NCBI RefSeq assembly: GCF_001010805.1
Contig: NZ_CP011477.1
Coordinates: 1,875,001-1,939,000, forward strand
Length of the DNA: 64,000 nt
Reading direction: 5' to 3'
DNA from: Spongiibacter sp. IMCC21906
GTDB lineage: Bacteria > Pseudomonadota > Gammaproteobacteria > Pseudomonadales > Spongiibacteraceae
The position numbers and the translations under genes are program-made. Below, piece by piece: positions 58,854 through 64,000 of the stretch. Each line of letters begins with the position of its first letter. Positions within the stretch are counted from its first letter, which is position 1. The notes under the pieces are model-generated. The model ran no database searches and was not told where the DNA came from. It saw only the letters and a list, made by a program, of their open reading frames with translations.

Positions 58854-59732
58854 GTGGATAGCGCTATCGTACTGACTAAATTATTAAAACCTGGGGTGTT
58901 ACGCCCTTTGTCGGTGCTGCTGGCGATACTCGTCCTTTATTTGCTTGCAGGCTTGATCTGGCAGTTTGTTGAACTGGGCCGGGAAGCACCATTGTCCACA
59001 GCAATAACGGAAAGCCGTACCCAGTCTGTTACCCGCGAAACAACCAATTACAATGTGCAGGCCCTATTGGCGGTGCCGCTGTTTGGTGTAAAGCCGAGTT
59101 CGGCTGTAGAGCAAGATCCGCTGTCTTCAGAAAATGTCAAAGTCTCTGCGCTAAAAATTAAAGTAATGGGCCTGGTCGCGGGTAATGATGAAGCGGGTAT
59201 TGCCGTACTCCAATACGGGAGCAAAACCCGCGCCTACGCGGTGGGCGAAAAGATCGAAGTGCCCGGCGACGTTCGTTTGCTGGCAGTAAAAGCGGATCAC
59301 GTCTTAATAGAAAACAACCGCCGCCGTGAAAAGATTGAGCTGGATAAGCGTCCTGCAGTAAGCGGGGTTAGCAGTTCTGTGGCTGAGCAACATAGCGACG
59401 TTGTGGATATACATACTCCTGAAATACAGGCGTTGATTGGAGACCCTAGAGAAACCGTTCAGAACAGCCCTTTGAAATTGGCGCGGTTTTTTGCGGTATC
59501 ACCGGTTAACGAGGGTGGCCAATTAGTGGGTTATTCATTGGCGCCGGGCAGAGATAAACGCTTATTTGAGTTGCTGGATATAAAATCTGGCGATGTTCTG
59601 CTCTCTGTCAACGGCCAAGCCTTGGCCGATGTGTCTACACCTGAATTACTACGAATGATGGAAGATACCAGCAGCTTTGAGCTGTTGGTGAAACGCGGCG
59701 ACGCGATACTGACCAAAAGACTTGAATTATGA
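58854..59732 (+). CDS. gspC: Type II secretion protein GspC
   Basis: Encodes 292 aa from a GTG at 58854. GspC links the inner-membrane platform to the outer-membrane secretin. One membrane helix lies near residues 15-38 (LSVLLAILVLYLLAGLIWQF). The homology region (about residues 90-165) has LKIKVMGLVAGNDEAGIAVL, QYGSKTRAYAVGEKIEVPGD and VLIENNRRREKIEL. The C-terminal PDZ-like domain (about residues 205-290) has GYSLAPGRDKRLFELLDIKS and GDVLLSVNGQALADVSTPEL. The ribosome-binding site (TGAGGAGA) is about 16 bp away, so the start may be elsewhere. It overlaps gspD by 4 bp. Confidence 0.92.
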   Translation: MDSAIVLTKLLKPGVLRPLSVLLAILVLYLLAGLIWQFVELGREAPLSTAITESRTQSVTRETTNYNVQALLAVPLFGVKPSSAVEQDPLSSENVKVSALKIKVMGLVAGNDEAGIAVLQYGSKTRAYAVGEKIEVPGDVRLLAVKADHVLIENNRRREKIELDKRPAVSGVSSSVAEQHSDVVDIHTPEIQALIGDPRETVQNSPLKLARFFAVSPVNEGGQLVGYSLAPGRDKRLFELLDIKSGDVLLSVNGQALADVSTPELLRMMEDTSSFELLVKRGDAILTKRLEL

Positions 59733-61819
59733 AACAACTTCTCTGGGCGTTTAGTCTGATCAGCCTGCTGTCTATGCCGCTTTATGGCTATGCTCAGGAG
59801 CGCTATGAGCTGGATATGCAAAATGTCGATATTGCCGATTTTATCGATACGGTGGCTAAGCAAACGGGCAAAACCATTGTTGTGGACAGCCGGGTAAAGG
59901 GCAAAATTACGATACAGAGTCATCGTAAACTGGATGCCGATGAGTTGTATCAAGTGTTTCTACTCCAGCTTGGCGTAGAGGGCTATTCAGTTGTTGAAGT
60001 GGGCAATGGTTTATTAAAAGTCATTCCTAACCAGGCAGCCAAAATTGAAGGTGTTGAGGTTCAGGGTAATAGCACGGTAATGGGGCGCAGCGAATCTATC
60101 GTGACGCGGATTGCCCATGTGGAAAATGCCGATGCCGATGAACTGGTTAAATCATTGCGTCCTTTGGTGGATAACAAAGTTGGGGTCATTACCAGCTACG
60201 CCGATTCCAATATTGTGTTGATTACTGATAGGGAGTCGAATGTTCGCCGTTTAATGTCGATTATCGATTCGGTCAATTCGGTAGATTCCCAATTGATGGA
60301 AACCGTCGCGTTAAAGAATTCCTCTGCCGAAGAAGTGGAACGCATTCTTTCAAAAGTGCTATCTCAGCAGACTCGCCGGCGGGGTGCATCTAAGCCCGTT
60401 GTGGCGGCAGATCCAAGAACCAATACCTTAATTTTGTTTGGTGATGAGGAGGCGCGTAGTTATTTACGTGAGCTGGTCGATGATTTGGATAGCGAGGTTG
60501 GCTCCCAATCTAATATCAAAGTGGTGTATTTGAAATACGCCAAAGCCAAAGATCTTGTACCGGTTTTACAGAGTATTAGTGACACCATCGTAAAAGAAGA
60601 TGAGACAACCGGCCGGACAGCTGGGGGAAGTGCACCTTCTAATATTAATATAGAAGCCCACGAGCAAACCAATGCGGTGGTGTTGTCAGGCAGCCCTCAT
60701 ATTATTTCTAATTTACAGCAGGTGATTCGTGACCTCGATATTCGCCGGGCACAAGTTTTAGTCGAAGCGATTATTATCGAGGTGTCGGATAACCGTGCTA
60801 AAGAGCTGGGTGTGCAATGGTTATTTCGCGGTGCCGATGATGGTAGTCGTCCTATCGGCGGCATCAACTTTGGCGGTGGCGGTTCTGGTACCTCCAGCAC
60901 ACCGGGTATTGTCAGTCTGCTTGCTGGCGAAGAAGCGGCGGCCTCGGCGGCCAGCGGCCTGCGAGGGGCGGCATTGGGCGTGGGCAAAGTTGCAGATGGC
61001 GCATTTAGTTTTGCCGCACTGCTAACGGCACTCTCCAGTGACTCTCAGTCCAACATCCTGTCTACACCGAGCTTGCTGACTCTGGATAATGAAGAGGCGT
61101 CAATTTTGGTGGGGCAAGAAGTGCCGGTGGTGACCGGCTCTACCGCTAGCTCGACAAATACTAATCCCTTCCAAACCATTAGCCGCCAAGAAATAGGGGT
61201 AAAACTGCTTGTCACGCCCCAGATTAATGAAGGTGATGCGGTCCAGCTGGCGATTGAGCAAGAGGTTTCCTCATTGTCTACCAGTAATCAGGCGGCGGAT
61301 GTTATTACCAATAAGCGCACCATCAAAACAGCGGTATTGGTTAACGATGGCGCCACTATTGTACTGGGTGGCTTGATTGATGATCAGGTAGATGAAAGCT
61401 CGGCAAGAGTCCCGCTTTTAGGTGACATTCCCTTACTTGGGCGCTTGTTTCGGGCGGACAACACCAATATTGTGAAACGCAACCTGATGGTGTTTATTCG
61501 TCCAACGATTGTTAGAGATCAAGCGACGCTTTCCGAGCTCAGTAGCAGAAAATATAACTATATTCGGGCCGAACAACTCTCCAAGAAAGACTCGGGTATT
61601 AACTTGTTTCCATTCTCTGAGATGGCAGTTTTACCGGCTTGGACAGGGCTTGAGCCTACAGATCCAAACCAGGTACCGCTTAAGAAAATTCCTAACCCGC
61701 TATCACCTGCCGAAGATACGGTGATGAAAAAACAACAGGAATTAAAGCGCCAAGGTAAAACAGAAGGCGAGGACGACGGTGTTATTCCCGCGTCGACTCT
61801 GCCTGAGACGGCGAATTAA
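59729..61819 (+). CDS. gspD: Type II secretion secretin GspD
   Basis: Encodes 696 aa. Signal peptide (about residues 1-22, ending GYAQE) then the N0 domain MQNVDIADFIDTVAKQTGKT, N1-N3 repeats (VENADADELVKSLRPLVDNK, ETVALKNSSAEEVERIL, KVVYLKYAKAKDLVPVLQSI) and the secretin barrel with RRAQVLVEAIIIEVSDNRAK and the C-terminal gate region VPVVTGSTASSTNTNPFQTI, QEIGVKLLVTPQINEGDAVQ. It forms the outer-membrane pore of the T2SS. The last 60 residues are a charged C-tail, the likely pilotin-binding S domain. Confidence 0.96.
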   Translation: MKQLLWAFSLISLLSMPLYGYAQERYELDMQNVDIADFIDTVAKQTGKTIVVDSRVKGKITIQSHRKLDADELYQVFLLQLGVEGYSVVEVGNGLLKVIPNQAAKIEGVEVQGNSTVMGRSESIVTRIAHVENADADELVKSLRPLVDNKVGVITSYADSNIVLITDRESNVRRLMSIIDSVNSVDSQLMETVALKNSSAEEVERILSKVLSQQTRRRGASKPVVAADPRTNTLILFGDEEARSYLRELVDDLDSEVGSQSNIKVVYLKYAKAKDLVPVLQSISDTIVKEDETTGRTAGGSAPSNINIEAHEQTNAVVLSGSPHIISNLQQVIRDLDIRRAQVLVEAIIIEVSDNRAKELGVQWLFRGADDGSRPIGGINFGGGGSGTSSTPGIVSLLAGEEAAASAASGLRGAALGVGKVADGAFSFAALLTALSSDSQSNILSTPSLLTLDNEEASILVGQEVPVVTGSTASSTNTNPFQTISRQEIGVKLLVTPQINEGDAVQLAIEQEVSSLSTSNQAADVITNKRTIKTAVLVNDGATIVLGGLIDDQVDESSARVPLLGDIPLLGRLFRADNTNIVKRNLMVFIRPTIVRDQATLSELSSRKYNYIRAEQLSKKDSGINLFPFSEMAVLPAWTGLEPTDPNQVPLKKIPNPLSPAEDTVMKKQQELKRQGKTEGEDDGVIPASTLPETAN

Positions 61820-61820
61820 T

Positions 61821-63308
61821 ATGTCCTTGGGTTTAACGTATGCCTTTGCCAGAACCCATCGTGTTCTGGTTGTTGACGGTGACGAGGGTGGCTTGCAGCT
61901 GCTGTGTTGCAAGACTACGACGCCAGCTGCGATTGCCGAAGTAAAGCGAAGCCTGGTGCCAATAGAAGTACGCTTGGTGCTTTGCGAAGAAGACGCATTG
62001 CAAGATCAAATCAATGACAGCTATCAGCGCAAGCAAGGCGATGCAATGTCGGCGATTGGCGATATCTCTGATGAGGTTGATCTTGATCGTTTGGCGGAGG
62101 AAATTCCCGAGTCTCAAGACTTGCTCGATGCCCAAGACGATGCACCAGTTATCCGGCTGATTAATGCCTTGTTCGGTGAAGCATTAAAACGTGATGCTTC
62201 AGATATCCACATCGAAACCTATGAAAGAACCATGTCGGTGCGGTTGCGCGTTGATGGCATTCTACAAGAAGTCTTAACCCCGAGCCGACGCTTGGCACCG
62301 CTGCTGGTTTCCCGAATCAAAGTGATGTCCAGGCTCGATATTGCTGAGAAACGTGTGCCTCAGGATGGCCGGGTCTCGTTGCGCATTGCCGGGCGTTCGG
62401 TCGATATACGGGTGTCGACGATTCCCTCCAATTACGGCGAGCGGGTGGTTATGCGCTTGCTGGACAAACAAGCGGCGCGAATTGACCTTAATCACCTGGG
62501 CATGCCTGCCAGCCAGTTGGCGACACTGAAAGACTTACTCCATCAACCCAATGGCATTATTTTGGTGACCGGTCCAACGGGGTCGGGTAAAACCACTACG
62601 CTTTATGCGGGATTGATGGCGTTAAATGATCGCCGCCGTAATATTCTCACTGTGGAAGACCCGGTCGAATACGATATTGAAGGTATTGGTCAAACCCAGG
62701 TTCATGCCAAGGTGGGGATGACCTTTGCCCGGGGCTTGCGAGCTATTCTCCGCCAAGACCCCGACGTGGTAATGCTCGGTGAAATACGCGATCAAGAAAC
62801 CGCTGAAATTGCCGTACAAGCCTCATTGACGGGGCACTTGGTGCTCTCTACTTTGCACACGAATACAGCGGTGGGGGCCATAACCCGCTTGGTTGATATT
62901 GGGGTTGAGCCTTATCTGATTGCTTCTAGTTTAAAAGGCGTATTGGCTCAGCGTTTGGTCCGGCGGCTTTGTGGTGAATGTCGAGAGCCGATAGAACTGG
63001 ATCGCGCCGAGGCGCGGTTATTGGGTGACGCCGATTTGGAAGGCCAGCCTGCGTTTGCCGCTAAGGGTTGTGACAGTTGTCAGCAAACAGGCTACCGGGG
63101 ACGTCAGGGGGTTTATGAGCTGCTGGTGGTGGATCGGGAGGTCGCAGATCTAGTACATAACAAAGCGGGTGAGAATGAGATTATCCGCTATATGGGCAAT
63201 AATATGCACTCGCTCATGTCTGAAGGCCGCCGCTTGGTCCTAGAAGGCAAAACCAGCATCGATGAATTGCTGCGTAGCGTACGTGAGGGCACTGATGCCG
63301 GCGTATGA
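61821..63308 (+). CDS. gspE: Type II secretion ATPase GspE
   Basis: Encodes 495 aa from the ATG at 61821, 1 bp after the gspD stop; an in-frame start at 61779 lies inside gspD. Cytoplasmic ATPase that powers pseudopilus assembly. N1/N2 domains are followed by the Walker A GPTGSGKTTTLYAGL, aspartate box ILTVEDPVEYDIEGIGQTQV, Walker B region LRQDPDVVMLGEIRD and His box LTGHLVLSTLHTNTA. A zinc site CxxC...CxxC lies near residue 390-430 (CGECREP and GCDSCQQTGYRGRQGVYELL). It overlaps gspF by 14 bp. Confidence 0.96.
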   Translation: MSLGLTYAFARTHRVLVVDGDEGGLQLLCCKTTTPAAIAEVKRSLVPIEVRLVLCEEDALQDQINDSYQRKQGDAMSAIGDISDEVDLDRLAEEIPESQDLLDAQDDAPVIRLINALFGEALKRDASDIHIETYERTMSVRLRVDGILQEVLTPSRRLAPLLVSRIKVMSRLDIAEKRVPQDGRVSLRIAGRSVDIRVSTIPSNYGERVVMRLLDKQAARIDLNHLGMPASQLATLKDLLHQPNGIILVTGPTGSGKTTTLYAGLMALNDRRRNILTVEDPVEYDIEGIGQTQVHAKVGMTFARGLRAILRQDPDVVMLGEIRDQETAEIAVQASLTGHLVLSTLHTNTAVGAITRLVDIGVEPYLIASSLKGVLAQRLVRRLCGECREPIELDRAEARLLGDADLEGQPAFAAKGCDSCQQTGYRGRQGVYELLVVDREVADLVHNKAGENEIIRYMGNNMHSLMSEGRRLVLEGKTSIDELLRSVREGTDAGV

Positions 63309-64000
63309 GTACCGTGCCCTAGACGCGGCAGGCGCAACACGTAAGGGCATGATTGAAGCTGACTCCAGCCGCCAAGCCCGGCAGTTGTTGCGAGAAAAAA
63401 AGCTTTTCCCCGTCGATGTTCGCCAGACCCGTGAGAAAAACTCGGGAAATCGTCGCAGCTTTGGCCGCGGTCGGGTGGGGGTTGCCGATCTGGCGCTCTT
63501 TGTTCGGCATCTTGCTACGTTGGTTCAGTCTGGTATCCCAGTTGAAGAAGCCTTGGGCGCAACGGCTAAGCACAGCCGAAAAAACTCCCTCAAACGCATT
63601 ATTCTCGACCTTCGTTCTAGAGTATTAGAAGGGCATTCGTTGGCCGAAGGGCTCAACGATCACCCGCATGTGTTTAATTCGGTGTTCCGGGCCTTGGTTA
63701 GCTCAGGTGAAAAATCTGGCGATCTGGCATTAGTGTTAAATCAGCTTGCCGAGTACACCGAAGACAGTCAAAAACTACGTGGTGTGATTGTACAGGCCGC
63801 GTTGTATCCGGTTGTTTTGTGCCTGGTCGCTGTATGCGTTATTGCGGCTTTGATGATTTATGTGGTGCCGAAGGTAACGTCCCAGTTTGATCATTACGGT
63901 GAGGCATTACCGCTGCTGACCCGTATCCTTATTTCTGTTAGTGATGGCTTATCGGCCTATTGGATATATATTGTCGCAGTGATTGTGGCCGCTATTTTTG
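63295..64000 (+). CDS. gspF: Type II secretion platform protein GspF (partial, cut by window end)
   Basis: The ORF starts with ATG 63295 inside gspE and runs to the window edge without a stop (235 complete codons visible). N-terminal MPAYEYRALDAAGATRKGMI is the GspF signature. The first F domain has LALFVRHLATLVQSGIPVEE and ALGATAKHSRKN, then LAEGLNDHPHVFNSVFRALV and SSGEKSGDLALVLNQLAEYT. The first membrane helix is near residues 170-195 (LYPVVLCLVAVCVIAALMIY). Full-length GspF is about 405 aa, so roughly 60 percent is present. Confidence 0.94.
   Translation, partial: MPAYEYRALDAAGATRKGMIEADSSRQARQLLREKKLFPVDVRQTREKNSGNRRSFGRGRVGVADLALFVRHLATLVQSGIPVEEALGATAKHSRKNSLKRIILDLRSRVLEGHSLAEGLNDHPHVFNSVFRALVSSGEKSGDLALVLNQLAEYTEDSQKLRGVIVQAALYPVVLCLVAVCVIAALMIYVVPKVTSQFDHYGEALPLLTRILISVSDGLSAYWIYIVAVIVAAIF

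Noticed and set aside
1-64000. CRISPR arrays, rRNA genes, insertion sequences with transposase, prophage genes
   Set aside because: None seen: no regularly spaced repeats, no rRNA sequence, no transposase, integrase or phage structural gene.

Overview
The window is chromosomal DNA of a free-living, flagellated gammaproteobacterium. Gene content and order (FleQ-type flagellar block, two-subunit pyruvate carboxylase with a divergent LysR gene, nadK-glpG-DUF1315-DUF2797-pepN, type II secretion) resemble Pseudomonadales/Cellvibrionales, and the many TonB receptors and hydrophobic-substrate enzymes suggest a marine member (Spongiibacteraceae-like). The placement is inference from synteny, not from a marker gene. 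No prophage, integrase, transposase or CRISPR array was seen.

Layout. 1-7111: flagellar rod, ring and hook-junction genes flgE(partial)-F-G-H-I-J-K-L. 7138-15747: a non-flagellar block of a MerR-type regulator, a TonB receptor, a secreted START-domain protein, and an operon of a diiron-like hydrolase, alpha/beta hydrolase, Baeyer-Villiger-type monooxygenase and SDR, preceded by twin palindromic operators. 15828-23680: filament genes fliC, flaG, fliD, fliS, a FliT-like gene, a FleQ/FlrA-like activator lacking its N-terminal domain, then fliK and an FlhB-C-terminus-like gene on the other strand. Two clear sigma-28 promoters drive fliC and fliS.

23860-31232: tRNA-Arg(ACG) with its own promoter and terminator, then an iron region: a Fur-box-controlled operon of two unknown proteins, and a FecI/FecR/STN-TonB-receptor set with a Fur box ahead of fecI and a 285-bp MITE-like element between fecR and the receptor. 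31434-35354: a lipoprotein, RluA (whose stop codon lies in a second fragment of the same repeat), a cereblon-like CULT-domain protein, a METTL20-like methyltransferase and a secreted amidohydrolase. 35481-39812: pycR-like LysR gene and the two pyruvate carboxylase subunits.

39853-39990 holds the most striking object: a perfect Fur palindrome laid over a good promoter, a 13-bp stem with a C-rich 25-nt loop, and a rho-independent terminator. This is a textbook layout for an iron-starvation small RNA (RyhB/PrrF-like role) whose sequence I do not recognise. 40147-57431 is housekeeping: coiled-coil protein, PLP enzyme, nadK, glpG, pepN, cysH, pyrD, marC, a UbiB-like kinase, patatin phospholipase, YeeE-type sulfur importer pair and dusC. 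57532-64000: an orphan GspC-like gene, a DUF3012 lipoprotein and the start of a type II secretion operon (gspC-D-E-F, F cut by the window end).

Working together: three Fur sites (25010-25024, 29456-29470, 39866-39880) suggest one iron regulon including a receptor, its sigma/anti-sigma pair, an unknown operon and an sRNA. The flagellar half is organised as sigma-28 filament genes plus rod/hook genes. All starts, operators and transcripts are predictions from sequence reading alone.
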